From Azonexus sp. (GTDB lineage Bacteria; Pseudomonadota; Gammaproteobacteria; Burkholderiales; Rhodocyclaceae): a stretch of DNA of 64,000 bases. The notes beneath the pieces are model-generated. The model was not told the origin of the DNA and searched no databases. It saw only the letters and a list, made by a program, of their open reading frames with translations. Below, in pieces: positions 26,258 through 40,778 of the stretch. Each line of letters begins with the position of its first letter. Within the stretch, counting starts at the first letter, position 1. Made by a program: the position numbers and the translations under genes. The stretch lies in NCBI RefSeq assembly GCF_023150235.1, contig NZ_JAKLLH010000017.1:1-64000 (forward strand), written 5' to 3'.

Positions 26258-26632
26258 CTAACGCTTGTAATAATCCAGGCGGTAAGCATGCGCCCGTGAC
26301 AGATTGGTCCTTACATCCTGCTGCCGCTGCGTACCCGGGGCCGCCAGCGGTCCGATCACGGGGGGATAAGCCAGCATCACCCCACTGCGCGGATCGCCCT
26401 GACGATTCAGGCGCCAGGCATGACTACGCTGAATCTGGTAGCCAGTGGGAGTCTGTGCATACCCAGGATAGACAACAATCCCCGGCATCCTGCCGGTTAC
26501 GACCCCCGCCGGCGGCGACACGGTCGAGTAATCAATCACGATCTCCCCGTGGGCAAGCCCACCCAGCAAACTCAGCAGCCAGCCGAGCAGCCAGTGAGCA
26601 TGACTGCAACTACTTTTCCTCGACTGCCACAT
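26258..26632 (-). CDS. Small exported protein of the secretion locus
   Basis: 124 residues from MWQSRKSSCSHAHW, with a hydrophobic signal (LLGWLLSLLGGLAHG) and a mature part EIVIDYSTVSPPAGVVTGRM...YKR rich in Gly, Pro and Tyr. GGAGG lies seven bases before the ATG. It overlaps the upstream gene by 23 bases. No family recognised. Confidence 0.6.
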   Translation of the reverse strand: MWQSRKSSCSHAHWLLGWLLSLLGGLAHGEIVIDYSTVSPPAGVVTGRMPGIVVYPGYAQTPTGYQIQRSHAWRLNRQGDPRSGVMLAYPPVIGPLAAPGTQRQQDVRTNLSRAHAYRLDYYKR

Positions 26633-26921
26633 TACCGTCCCTCCCCCACTGGATGCGATAGACCTTGCCCGTCTTTCCCGAGGTGTGCATGGTTTTACCG
26701 CGTGGAATCCTCTGACCGTCGATATAAACATTTCCATTGATCACGGCCACCCCCTCCATGTCGACCTCCTGCCCAAGGTCGCCGGCCACGTTGGAGGCAC
26801 TCGCACCCTTGCCAACCTGAACGCGAACACCCCCCGCCGTCACATCGACCGCCGCCTGAGCCTGTACGCCCGCAGACAGCAGGCTCGCCAGCAGAGCCAG
26901 CATGGAGTTACGTGTTTTCAT
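26610..26921 (-). CDS. Small secreted beta-rich protein of the secretion locus
   Basis: 103 residues with a signal peptide (LALLASLLSAGVQAQA). The mature part alternates short beta-type segments: VDVTAGGVRVQVGKG, GVAVINGNVYIDGQRIPRG, VYRIQWGRDGNVAVEEK. GCAGGAGT precedes the ATG. No Cys. Unknown family; it may be a periplasmic accessory (position comparable to CsgC/CsgE/CsgF in curli loci, which is only an analogy). Confidence 0.62.
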   Translation of the reverse strand: MKTRNSMLALLASLLSAGVQAQAAVDVTAGGVRVQVGKGASASNVAGDLGQEVDMEGVAVINGNVYIDGQRIPRGKTMHTSGKTGKVYRIQWGRDGNVAVEEK

Positions 26922-26942
26922 TGTCTCGGCCCACTCCTGCTA

Positions 26943-26954
26943 TCACTATAGTGA
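26943..26954. promoter_or_regulatory. 12-bp palindrome upstream of the second half of the locus
   Basis: TCACTATAGTGA, a perfect palindrome 22 bases before the start at 26921, in the only sizeable gap (76 bases) inside the operon. TATAGT could be a -10 hexamer for an internal promoter, with the palindrome as an operator. Confidence 0.35.
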
Positions 26955-26997
26955 GAGTAACGATCAGGGAAAACCCCAGGTTGACATCAATGAGTTT

Positions 26998-27582
26998 TTA
27001 TTTGCACCGAACCTTGATCTGTTTTCCTTGGCGTATGAGATGAACAATCGCCCCCGAGGTAGTGTCATCGCCGATCCTGCCCGAAACATTATCGACATCC
27101 AGGCAAGGGACGATGGGTATGCCGTCGCGACCGACATTGCTTAGATCGACGTCACGCAGGTTCCCCGTGCCGGAGTAGGCTTTGGCCCGCCCCCGCAAGT
27201 CCCCGGTGGGCGAGGCCGTATCGCCAGGAAGGATTGTCACCGCGCCCCCTGTAGCCCCGCTTCCATGCTGGTAGCTTCTTGCCTTGGCCCGTTCCTCGTA
27301 AGCTTTTTCCTCGGCTGGGGCGCCACCGCGTGGCGAGAGAAAACCGGACTCTTCGTCTTCGCCGACAACAACCGGCGGCACGACAACGTCGCGCGCATAA
27401 CTCCCGGCTTGCTCGCGTTGGGTACGAGCACCGGCAGGCCTGGCAGCCGCCGGCTTTTCCTGACCAATGACCAACTCAGCCAGAAGCTCCGCTCCCGGGG
27501 CCGACTCCACCGCACAGGCTGGAGCAGACTGAACTGCCAGCACGCAGGCGAACAGACCCGGCCAAACCGTTTTCTTCGACAT
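26998..27582 (-). CDS. Secreted protein with C-terminal Cys motif
   Basis: 194 residues from MSKKTVWPGLFACVLAVQSA (signal peptide, cut near ACA-VES), with GGGGGAGGGGG just before the ATG. The middle is Glu/Arg/Ala-rich and probably disordered (about residues 40-125). The C-terminus DLSNVGRDGIPIVPCLDVDN ... IKVRCK shares the NVG...C and final C-[RK] pattern with the proteins at 24744 and 25036. Unknown family. Second gene of the locus, 25 bases after the CsgG-like gene. Confidence 0.62.
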   Translation of the reverse strand: MSKKTVWPGLFACVLAVQSAPACAVESAPGAELLAELVIGQEKPAAARPAGARTQREQAGSYARDVVVPPVVVGEDEESGFLSPRGGAPAEEKAYEERAKARSYQHGSGATGGAVTILPGDTASPTGDLRGRAKAYSGTGNLRDVDLSNVGRDGIPIVPCLDVDNVSGRIGDDTTSGAIVHLIRQGKQIKVRCK

Positions 27583-27607
27583 GTCCCCCTCCCCCAAGGG
27601 TGATTTG

Positions 27608-29185
27608 TCAGCGACTTACCGTAATATCCAGATAACTCGCGACCAATGACGGATTGCTCTGTCGATAGGCGTTCACCACCTCATCCAGCGAACGCACGGG
27701 CAAAGGACTCAGATCCCGTGTTCCTTTGAACGTTTGTGGGACCACAACCTCGCGATCGGCTCCCAGGCAGGCTACTCGCTCGCGACCGGGTTGATCGAAG
27801 CGGATCTTGAATCCCCCCGAGGGCAGGCGAATCAGACTACCGGCCCGAAGTACCGGGTTACCGAAAAACTGGTTCGGGAAGATACGTGCCACCTGCCGGT
27901 TGATATCTTCGTAATAGCAGTACACAGCGCCATCGCCGTTCAGCGACAGAGACATGCTCAGGAATTCGCCTGGCTTGTAAGTAGGGCGATTTCCCCGGTC
28001 ACTGTCCAGATTGATCCGGAACGCGGCAGTGCCGGAAACTCCTGCCGGTGGCGCTGTAGCCGGTGCCGGTGGTGGAGGAGCGGCGGGCATGCTCGCGGGA
28101 GGATTGACTTGGCGGGCCGGCGGCGTGGTCGGTGCGGCTGCCAAGGAATTCTGCACGTCGTCAAGCAGGCTGGCGTACAACTCGAAATTGACGCGACCAT
28201 CCGCCGTCAGGCCGGTCTGCGCCTGATATTCGAGAATGGACTCCTTCAGGGGTTCGTTCATTTTGCCGTCAATCGGCCCCCTGTAACGGTTCATGCTCCC
28301 GCCCAGCTTGCGCTGAACGAACATGATGCGCTCGCTTTCCTTCATGGTTTCGTAGGTTTCGAGCGCCTGTTCCCGGATGACCGGGTTCGTAACATCCGCA
28401 TCAAGGCAGCGCCAATAGGGTACCTGGGTAAATTTTCCCAGAGTTTCGATCAGGCCCAGTTCAAGCAAGGCTCGCGTCGTTGCACCCAATCCTTCGGAAC
28501 GGCTGAAATCGAGATTGAAGGAAAAACCGATTTTGCCCAGCTTGCCACCAGCTTCCGCCGATTTGCCGCTCTTGATGATCACCATCGTGTTGGCAGTACT
28601 GGTCTGTGCCAGTATCTTGCGCGATGCGGCATCGCCGATACTCATATCCATCGAAATCACATCGTAGGAAACGTCCTTTGATACACCGAAATCGAAGAAT
28701 GCCGCAGCCAGCCCAAAGCCCTGATTTTTGCGTACCGTATTGTCATCCATCTGGGTGATTGAACCGCGGATGTAATAGTCCGGCACCTTCATGGCTGCAT
28801 CGCCCTTGCGCGCAAACAACTGCCCAAGATCGTCGCCAACGCTATGAAAATCGATGAACTCGAAGGCATTGCTCTTCACCGTCATCTTGGCCAGCGCGGT
28901 AATCAGCATTTCCTTGGTTCCCGTCCTCACCTTGCCGGTTTCGTCGGGAATACCGGTGGAAGTCACCACGATCCCATTCTTGCCGTAGGCAAGGAAGAGC
29001 TCGTCCATGCAGCGCAGGGCCTGCGAGAAATTGGTGACGGTTTTGATGGCCGGCGTTTTCGGCCCGGCTTCGGTCTGCACCTTGGCAGCCGGATCGCTCC
29101 AGGTGGAGAAATCCCCCTGCGCTCCGGCATGGCCAGCGCACAGCAAAACGGACACGGTCGCCACGCCGCGGATCAATCTAGACAT
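27608..29185 (-). CDS. CsgG/HfaB-like secretion protein with peptidoglycan-binding and DUF4384 domains
   Basis: 525 residues. Signal peptide (cut near GHAGA-QG); no canonical lipobox (VLLC), unlike CsgG. Residues about 35-275 look like a CsgG-type domain: DYYIRGSITQMDDNT, YDVISMDMSIGDAASRKIL, and ARALLELGL-type helix after a Phe-rich segment. Residues about 288-345 match a peptidoglycan_binding_1 fold (RYRGPIDGKMNEPLKESILE). A Pro/Ala linker leads to a C-terminal DUF4384 domain (FRINLDSDRGNRPTYKPGEF). CsgG forms the outer-membrane pore for curli subunits. First gene of the nine-gene run; GAGGGGGCG precedes the ATG. Confidence 0.75.
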   Translation of the reverse strand: MSRLIRGVATVSVLLCAGHAGAQGDFSTWSDPAAKVQTEAGPKTPAIKTVTNFSQALRCMDELFLAYGKNGIVVTSTGIPDETGKVRTGTKEMLITALAKMTVKSNAFEFIDFHSVGDDLGQLFARKGDAAMKVPDYYIRGSITQMDDNTVRKNQGFGLAAAFFDFGVSKDVSYDVISMDMSIGDAASRKILAQTSTANTMVIIKSGKSAEAGGKLGKIGFSFNLDFSRSEGLGATTRALLELGLIETLGKFTQVPYWRCLDADVTNPVIREQALETYETMKESERIMFVQRKLGGSMNRYRGPIDGKMNEPLKESILEYQAQTGLTADGRVNFELYASLLDDVQNSLAAAPTTPPARQVNPPASMPAAPPPPAPATAPPAGVSGTAAFRINLDSDRGNRPTYKPGEFLSMSLSLNGDGAVYCYYEDINRQVARIFPNQFFGNPVLRAGSLIRLPSGGFKIRFDQPGRERVACLGADREVVVPQTFKGTRDLSPLPVRSLDEVVNAYRQSNPSLVASYLDITVSR

Positions 29186-29443
29186 ATCGCCCCCTCGAAA
29201 TGAATCAATCCCTGGATCGTCCTTATTTTTGTTTTACGATCACTTTGGTCGACAACGTTATTCCTAACACTCGCCTTCTGCAAGCCCGCCAGGCGGCTAC
29301 GCGGTCCAGGAGACGGAGAAAACGGTCCTTGATCCATCCGGGGAAAGGCCAGAAACCAAGAGGAAGTTGCTGGCCGTTTTTTCCCGGTTTGGCAGGTTGA
29401 CCGTGAGCGCCACGGCCAACCCTCATCCTCAAGACGTACCGGG
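29186..29443 (-). other. Intergenic region upstream of the CsgG-like gene
   Basis: 258 bases between thiC and the CsgG-like gene. It contains a member of the dispersed hairpin family (29373-29407) and should contain the locus promoter, but no convincing hexamer pair was found; the 60 bases before the SD are locally AT-rich. Confidence 0.5.
29373..29407 (-). repeat. GGTCAACC element between thiC and the CsgG-like gene
   Basis: Read on the minus strand: GCTCACGGTCAACC, then CCGGGAAAAAACGG. Same GCTCACGGTC entry and GGGAAAAA block as the fic-flanking repeats, but the parts are separated by a few bases. Confidence 0.5.
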
Positions 29444-31506
<2,063 letters not shown>

Positions 31507-31645
31507 GGCTGCAAGTTACTGGAAAGACAGGCAAAATGCAAGGAAGCTGCCGCTCGCGGCGAAAACGGCTCAAGATTCCCAAGGAAACGCCGAAATCAGA
31601 AAGCCCATCGCGGCAAATCCGCACAAAAACAAATAGGTCACGATC

Positions 31646-32980
31646 ATGCGCCCGTCCCTGATTGCCGTTGCCATCGCCGTCTTGCTGGCGAGCACTCCCT
31701 CTACTGCCGCGCCAACTTGGCAAAGCATCACCACCGAACCCGGCAAGCGCATCGAGCTCGACCGTACCAGCATCAAGCGCGAAGGCGCCACGGTCCAGGC
31801 GCAAGGCCGCGTGGTGCTGGAAAAGGAACTGCCGGACCTGAAAAGCGGCGGCAATTACCGCGTTATCGAAGCCCTGACCAAGTACGACTGTGGCACGCGC
31901 AGCGCCGCGACCCTGCGCCGCATTTATAAAAAGAACGAAAGCGAGGTTCTGCGCGACGAAGAGGTTAACGGTGCACCGATGCCGGTACGTAGCGGTACCC
32001 TCGACGACAAAGTGCTACGTGAGGTCTGCCGCCCGCCCAAGGAAGGAGCCGCCGAAGTGGCGCAAAAGGCCAACGAGGCAAGCAGTAAACTGAAGGAAGC
32101 CAACGACGCGGTAATCAAGAAGGAACTGGCCAAGGCAACACCGACCCCGATGATCAAGACGGTCGACACCGCCGAACCCGAGAAAAAAACAGTTCACACC
32201 CCCGAGCCAGTGGTCAAGACCATCGTCAATCCGGCTCCCAGGCCACGCGCCAGGAAAGCCGATCCCGATGCGCACGCTGCCAAGGCCGCACACGACCACG
32301 CACATATCCACTGGTCCTACGAAGGCGAAGGGGCTCCCCAACATTGGGCCAGACTCGACCCCAAGAACAAGCTTTGTGCCAGCGGTCAGCGCCAGTCGCC
32401 AATCGATATCCGCGACGGAATCAAGGTAGACCTCGAAACCATCCAGTTCGATTACCGACCCGGCCGCTTCAAGATCGTCGACAATGGACACACTGTTCAG
32501 GTCGAACCGGGTACGCCGGGAAGGATCGTACTGGGCGGCAAGACCTATTCCCTGCTGCAGTTCCACTTTCACAAGCCGTCGGAAGAACGGGTGAATGGCA
32601 AGAGCTTCGCGATGGTTGCACATCTGGTGCATCGGTCCGACGACGGTCAGCTGGCCGTGGTTGCGGTACTGATGGAGCCAGGCAGCGAAAATCCCTTCAT
32701 CCAGACCCTGTGGAACCACATGCCGCTGGACAAGAACCTGCCGGTCGAACATCCGCAGGCAAGCGTTGACCTCAACAATCTCCTGCCCGCCTCCCGTGCC
32801 TACTATACCTACATGGGATCGCTGACCACGCCGCCATGCAGCGAAGGTGTACTCTGGCTGGTGTTGAAGCAGGCCGTACAGATTTCGCCGGAGCAGATCG
32901 AAATTTTCGGCCGTCTCTACCGCAACAACGCCCGCCCAATACAGCCGAGCGCCGGGCGCCTGATCAAGGACGGCCGCTGA
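31646..32980 (+). CDS. Adhesin-E-like domain fused to alpha-type carbonic anhydrase
   Basis: 444 residues with a signal peptide (cut near TAA-PTW). Residues about 25-105 resemble the surface-adhesin protein E domain (ELDRTSIKREG, YRVIEALTKYDC). A long helical, Lys/Pro/Thr linker (about 135-215) contains repeated KTV-T-EP units. Residues 222-444 are an alpha-carbonic anhydrase: zinc ligands H307, H309 (LLQFHFHKPSEE) and H326 (AHLVH), plus SPIDI and GSLTTPPCSEGVLW. It should hydrate CO2 in the periplasm or at the cell surface. The domain pairing is unusual; single gene. Confidence 0.85.
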   Translation: MRPSLIAVAIAVLLASTPSTAAPTWQSITTEPGKRIELDRTSIKREGATVQAQGRVVLEKELPDLKSGGNYRVIEALTKYDCGTRSAATLRRIYKKNESEVLRDEEVNGAPMPVRSGTLDDKVLREVCRPPKEGAAEVAQKANEASSKLKEANDAVIKKELAKATPTPMIKTVDTAEPEKKTVHTPEPVVKTIVNPAPRPRARKADPDAHAAKAAHDHAHIHWSYEGEGAPQHWARLDPKNKLCASGQRQSPIDIRDGIKVDLETIQFDYRPGRFKIVDNGHTVQVEPGTPGRIVLGGKTYSLLQFHFHKPSEERVNGKSFAMVAHLVHRSDDGQLAVVAVLMEPGSENPFIQTLWNHMPLDKNLPVEHPQASVDLNNLLPASRAYYTYMGSLTTPPCSEGVLWLVLKQAVQISPEQIEIFGRLYRNNARPIQPSAGRLIKDGR

Positions 32981-32999
32981 TCGAAGCCGGGAGGCAGGG

Positions 33000-33665
33000 T
33001 CAGGCTGCCTTGCTGACCTTGGAATCCACTTTCGCCGCCGCTTCGCGGCCGCTGAGCAGATGATCGTGCATCAAGCGTTCGGCGGTGATGCCATCCTTGC
33101 CGGCAATCGCCGCGACAATCGCCCGGTGCTCATCCAGCGACTGCTGCAGCCGGCCTTCCAGCGACAAGGAGTGCAGGCGCGACAGCTTCAGCACCTTGCG
33201 CAGATCCTGGATCACCGTCAGCAGCCAGCGATTGCCGGAGAGTTCCTGAACGCGCTTGTGGAAGGCTTGATTGGCCTCGAAGAAGGCATCGATGCGGCCA
33301 TCGCGGGCGGCGTTTTCCAGCTGTTCATGGATATCCTTGAGCGACGCGATCTCGGCCGGTCTGGCGCGCTGAGCCGCCTCGAAGGCGCAGCGGCCTTCAA
33401 GCAGGGCCATCAGCGGGAAAATGTCGTCGAGATCCTGGCGGGAGATTTCGGTCACGTAACAGCCACGGCGCGGCTTGAGCTCGACCAGCCCTTCCGAAGC
33501 CAGTACCTTGAGCGCTTCGCGCAAGGGGGTCCGTGAGATGCCGTATTGTTCGGCCAGCTTCTGCTCGTCGATCCAGCTACCGGGCGGGATTTCGTGGGCG
33601 AAGATGCGTTGGCGCAGGCGTTCGGCGACTTCCTGGTAAAGCGCGGTGGGAGCGATACGATTCAT
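33000..33665 (-). CDS. GntR-family (FadR/FCD) transcription regulator
   Basis: 221 residues: winged-helix N-terminus (QYGISRTPLREALKVLASEGLVELKPRRG) and an FCD ligand domain with His/Asp residues (FHKRVQELSGNRWL, DEHRAIVAAI, HDHLLSGREA) that bind a metal-bound carboxylate. Divergent from the mcm-pcc operon, so it probably controls it in response to a propionate-pathway acid. Confidence 0.88.
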   Translation of the reverse strand: MNRIAPTALYQEVAERLRQRIFAHEIPPGSWIDEQKLAEQYGISRTPLREALKVLASEGLVELKPRRGCYVTEISRQDLDDIFPLMALLEGRCAFEAAQRARPAEIASLKDIHEQLENAARDGRIDAFFEANQAFHKRVQELSGNRWLLTVIQDLRKVLKLSRLHSLSLEGRLQQSLDEHRAIVAAIAGKDGITAERLMHDHLLSGREAAAKVDSKVSKAA

Positions 33666-33708
33666 TTTTGCGGTGAGAGATGGTTGGGAGCCAGCTTTTA
33701 TATCCGGC

Positions 33709-33737
33709 TTGTTCCATAATTATGGATAACGTATTAT
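33709..33737 (+). promoter_or_regulatory. mcm operon promoter with operator palindrome in its spacer
   Basis: TTGTTC, 17-bp spacer, TATTAT. The perfect 14-bp palindrome TCCATAATTATGGA (33713-33726) overlaps the -35 end and most of the spacer, an ideal place for repression by the divergent GntR protein. Confidence 0.6.
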
Positions 33738-33773
33738 GCACGCTTTGCTATGTCAAGTTGGACCCTTAAGCGT

Positions 33774-33788
33774 AGAATTTTGAATTCT
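33774..33788. promoter_or_regulatory. Second inverted repeat before mcm
   Basis: AGAATT-TTG-AATTCT, 42 bases before the mcm ATG. May be a second operator or a leader hairpin. Confidence 0.35.
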
Positions 33789-33830
33789 GCATCATCGGTC
33801 TGAAAAAATCGAATCGGCGAGGGATGTCAC

Positions 33831-35981
33831 ATGTCAGAAAAGTTCTTTGATTCCAATAACCTGGAAGCTTGGGAAAAAGCCGCTGCCAAGCAGGCGCCGG
33901 GCGGCGACGTCAACAATCTGGTGTGGAACACCCCGGAAGGTTTGGCGGTCAAGGCCCTGTACACCAAAAAAGACGTCGAGAACCTCGAATTTGCTGACAC
34001 CCTGCCCGGCGTCGCGCCTTTCCTGCGCGGCCCGCAGCCGACGATGTACGCGGTCAAACCTTGGACCATCCGCCAGTACGCCGGGTTCTCCACCGCCGAA
34101 GCATCCAATGCCTTCTACCGCAAGGCGCTGGCCGCCGGCGGTCAGGGCGTCTCGGTCGCCTTCGACCTGGCCACCCACCGCGGCTACGACTCCGATAATC
34201 AACGCGTCGTCGGCGATGTCGGCAAGGCCGGCGTGGCGATCGACTCGGTCGAGGACATGAAGATCCTGTTCGACAGCATCCCGCTCGACAAGATTTCCGT
34301 CTCGATGACCATGAACGGTGCCGTGCTGCCCATCCTCGCCGGCTACATCGTTGCTGCCGAAGAGCAGGGCGTTTCCCAAGAAAAGCTCTCGGGCACGATC
34401 CAGAACGACATCCTCAAAGAATTCATGGTGCGGAACACCTACATCTATCCGCCCAAGCCGTCGATGAAGATCATCGCCGACATCTTCGGCTACACCGCAC
34501 AGCACATGCCGAAGTTCAACTCGATCTCGATTTCGGGTTACCACATCCAGGAAGCCGGCGCCAACCAGGCCATCGAACTGGCCTTCACGCTGGCTGACGG
34601 CATGGAGTACGTGCGCACTGGCGTCGCCTCGGGCATGGACGTCGATACCTTTGCCGGTCGCCTGTCCTTCTTCTGGGCAGTCGGCATGAACTTCTACCTC
34701 GAAATCGCCAAGATGCGCGCCGCCCGCCTGCTGTGGCACCGCATCATGTCCGGCTTCAACGCCAAGAGCCCGAAGTCGATGATGCTGCGTACCCACTCGC
34801 AGACCTCCGGCTGGTCGCTCACTGAGCAGGATCCGTACAACAACGTCGTGCGCACCACCATCGAAGCGATGGCCGCCGTTTTCGGCGGCACCCAGTCGCT
34901 GCACACCAATGCGCTCGACGAAGCGATCGCGCTGCCGACCGAATTTTCGGCGCGCATCGCCCGCAACACCCAGCTGATCATCCAGGAAGAAACCCACATC
35001 ACCAACGTCGTCGATCCGTGGGCCGGTTCCTACATGATGGAAAAGCTGACCCAGGATATGGCCGACAAGGCCTGGGCGATCATCGAGGAAATCGAAGCGA
35101 TGGGCGGCATGACCAAGGCCGTCGAATCGGGCTGGGCCAAGATGCAGGTCGAAACCTGCGCCGCCGACAAGCAGGCGCGGATCGACTCGGGCAAGGACGT
35201 CATCGTCGGCGTCAACAAGTACAAGCTGGCCAAGGAAGACGCGATCGAGATCCTCGATATCGACAACCATGCCGTGCGTGAAGCGCAGGTCGCCCGCCTC
35301 AAGCAGATCCGTGCCACCCGCGACAGTGCTGCCGTGACCGCTGCACTGGAAGCGCTGACCAAGGCCGCCGAAACCGGCGAAGGCAACCTGCTCGACCTGA
35401 CCGTCAAGGCGATTCGCCTGCGCGCCACGGTGGGTGAAGTCTCCGATGCGCTGGAAAAGGTCTTTGGTCGCTTCCGCGCCAACAATCAAACCATTTCCGG
35501 CGTTTATGGTGGCGTGGTCGAAGGCATGGAAAGCTGGGAAGAAATCAAGGCAGATGTCGCCAAGTTCGCCGAGGAAGAAGGCCGCCGTCCGCGCATCATG
35601 ATCGCCAAGCTGGGACAGGACGGTCACGACCGCGGCGCCAAGGTGGTCGCGACTGCCTACGCCGACCTCGGTTTCGACATCGACATGGGTCCGCTCTTCC
35701 AGACCCCGGAAGAAGCCGCCCGCCAGGCGATTGAAAACGACGTGCATGCCATCGGCTGCTCGTCGCTGGCTGCCGGTCACAAGACCCTGGTGCCGCAGAT
35801 CATCCAGTGCCTCAAGGATCAGGGCGCCGACGACATCATCGTCTTTGCCGGCGGGGTGATCCCGGCCCAGGATTACGATGCGCTGTTCGCAGCCGGTGCC
35901 AAGGCGGTGTTCGGTCCGGGCACCCGGATCGAAGACTCGGCCAAGAAGGTGCTGGAAGAAATCCGCAAGGCCCGCGCCTGA
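33831..35981 (+). CDS. mcm: Methylmalonyl-CoA mutase, single-chain
   Basis: 716 residues. N-terminal TIM barrel ([21 protein letters not shown], then the [11 protein letters not shown] segment) and C-terminal B12-binding domain with the DxHxxG motif DGHDRG near residue 600. Interconverts (R)-methylmalonyl-CoA and succinyl-CoA with adenosylcobalamin. GAGGG precedes the ATG. First gene of mcm-meaB-pccB-pccA. Confidence 0.96.
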   Translation: MSEKFFDSNNLEAWEKAAAKQAPGGDVNNLVWNTPEGLAVKALYTKKDVENLEFADTLPGVAPFLRGPQPTMYAVKPWTIRQYAGFSTAEASNAFYRKALAAGGQGVSVAFDLATHRGYDSDNQRVVGDVGKAGVAIDSVEDMKILFDSIPLDKISVSMTMNGAVLPILAGYIVAAEEQGVSQEKLSGTIQNDILKEFMVRNTYIYPPKPSMKIIADIFGYTAQHMPKFNSISISGYHIQEAGANQAIELAFTLADGMEYVRTGVASGMDVDTFAGRLSFFWAVGMNFYLEIAKMRAARLLWHRIMSGFNAKSPKSMMLRTHSQTSGWSLTEQDPYNNVVRTTIEAMAAVFGGTQSLHTNALDEAIALPTEFSARIARNTQLIIQEETHITNVVDPWAGSYMMEKLTQDMADKAWAIIEEIEAMGGMTKAVESGWAKMQVETCAADKQARIDSGKDVIVGVNKYKLAKEDAIEILDIDNHAVREAQVARLKQIRATRDSAAVTAALEALTKAAETGEGNLLDLTVKAIRLRATVGEVSDALEKVFGRFRANNQTISGVYGGVVEGMESWEEIKADVAKFAEEEGRRPRIMIAKLGQDGHDRGAKVVATAYADLGFDIDMGPLFQTPEEAARQAIENDVHAIGCSSLAAGHKTLVPQIIQCLKDQGADDIIVFAGGVIPAQDYDALFAAGAKAVFGPGTRIEDSAKKVLEEIRKARA

Positions 35982-35988
35982 TTCACGG

Positions 35989-36999
35989 ATGAACTTGGGC
36001 GATCTTCCCGTGCAAGCCAATCTTCTGTCCGACGCCGACCGCCAATTGGTGGCCGGCGTGCTGGCTGGCCAGCGTCGCTCGCTGGCCAAGGCGATCACGC
36101 TGATCGAGTCGACCCGCGCCGATCACCAGCAGTGTGCGCAGCAGGTGCTGACCAGCCTGCTGCCGCAGACCGGCAACGCGATCCGGATCGGCATCTCGGG
36201 CGTCCCCGGTGCCGGCAAGTCTACCTTCATCGAAGCGCTCGGCGTGTGGCTGATCGAACAGGGCAAGAAGCTCGCGGTTTTGGCCATTGACCCGTCGTCG
36301 ACCGTGACTGGCGGTTCCATCCTCGGCGACAAGACGCGGATGGAGTTGCTCTCGCAGCGCGAGGAGGCCTTCATTCGGCCGAGTCCGTCGGCCGGTTCGC
36401 TGGGCGGCGTCGCCGAGAAAACGCGCGAAGCCATGCTGCTTTGCGAGGCGGCCGGCTACGATGTGATCATCATCGAAACGGTCGGCGTCGGCCAGTCGGA
36501 AACGACGGTCGCCGGCATGGTCGACATGTTCTGCCTGCTGCAATTGCCGAATGCCGGCGACGACCTGCAGGCGATCAAGAAGGGAATCGTCGAGATCGCC
36601 GACCTGGTGGTGATCAACAAGGCCGACATCGACAAGCAAGCCACCGCCGTCGTCCGCGCCCAGTGGCGCAACGCGTTGCACATGCTGCGCCCGGCTTCGC
36701 CCAACTGGTCGCCGCCAGTGATCGCACTGTCGGCCCTGCACAAGCAAGGGATTGCCGACTTCTGGGAAGAAGTCGAAAAGTACCAGGCCGCGCTCAAGCC
36801 AACCGGCGAATTCGCCGCCAAACGCCAGCACCAGTCGTTGGCCTGGATGTGGCAGCTGATCGACGCCGGTCTGCGCCAGCATTTCCGGCATCACCCCCGC
36901 GTGCAGGAAAACCTGCCCGCCCTTACCCGTTCCGTCGAGGCAGGCGGTACGACGCCGGCCGCCGCCGCGTACGCCCTGCTCGACTATCTGAAACATTAA
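35989..36999 (+). CDS. meaB: MeaB/ArgK GTPase, mutase chaperone
   Basis: 336 residues from [16 protein letters not shown], seven bases after the mcm stop. G1 [19 protein letters not shown] (G3), NKAD (G4). MeaB loads and protects the cobalamin cofactor of methylmalonyl-CoA mutase. Confidence 0.94.
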   Translation: MNLGDLPVQANLLSDADRQLVAGVLAGQRRSLAKAITLIESTRADHQQCAQQVLTSLLPQTGNAIRIGISGVPGAGKSTFIEALGVWLIEQGKKLAVLAIDPSSTVTGGSILGDKTRMELLSQREEAFIRPSPSAGSLGGVAEKTREAMLLCEAAGYDVIIIETVGVGQSETTVAGMVDMFCLLQLPNAGDDLQAIKKGIVEIADLVVINKADIDKQATAVVRAQWRNALHMLRPASPNWSPPVIALSALHKQGIADFWEEVEKYQAALKPTGEFAAKRQHQSLAWMWQLIDAGLRQHFRHHPRVQENLPALTRSVEAGGTTPAAAAYALLDYLKH

Positions 37000-37030
37000 T
37001 CAACGACCCGCTTTTTCTTGGGAGTTTTCT

Positions 37031-38562
<1,532 letters not shown>

Positions 38563-38566
<4 letters not shown>

Positions 38567-38642
38567 GATCCAGGATCGAGTTATTAGGATCGAGCAGACC
38601 CAGGCTTACTAACAGCTCAAGCTCCTCGATCCTCGATCCTAA
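38563..38642. repeat. Inverted repeat cluster between pccB and pccA
   Basis: An 18-bp arm at 38563-38580 and its reverse complement at 38625-38642 match at 17 positions; a third GGATCGAG lies at 38587-38594. The left arm overlaps the pccB stop. Built of repeated GGATCGAG/CTCGATCC units. No U-tract, so probably an RNA-stability or processing element or a repeat family rather than a terminator. Confidence 0.7.
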
Positions 38643-38661
38643 AAACACAGGATAAACACTT

Positions 38662-40674
<2,013 letters not shown>

Positions 40675-40685
40675 GCCTTGCCGTC

Positions 40686-40757
40686 GTGAAAAGGGCCGTT
40701 TTTGGCCTTTTTCACGGTCGACCGTGGAAAAGCCCGTTTTTTGACGGGCTTTTCCAC
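40686..40757 (+). terminator. Tandem hairpins around CGGTCGACCG after pccA
   Basis: Two hairpins, GTGAAAA-GGGCC...GGCC-TTTTTCAC (40686-40715) and a perfect 14-bp GTGGAAAAGCCCGT/ACGGGCTTTTCCAC (40724-40757), meet at the palindrome CGGTCGACCG (40715-40724). It lies between convergent genes, so it probably ends transcription from both sides. Best-preserved member of the dispersed element family. Confidence 0.7.
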
Positions 40758-40778
40758 ATCTCCGGATACTCCCGGGTT

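Noticed and set aside
33834-36098. 754-codon minus-strand frame opposite mcm
   Set aside because: Shadow of the methylmalonyl-CoA mutase gene; His/Asp/Gly-rich nonsense composition.
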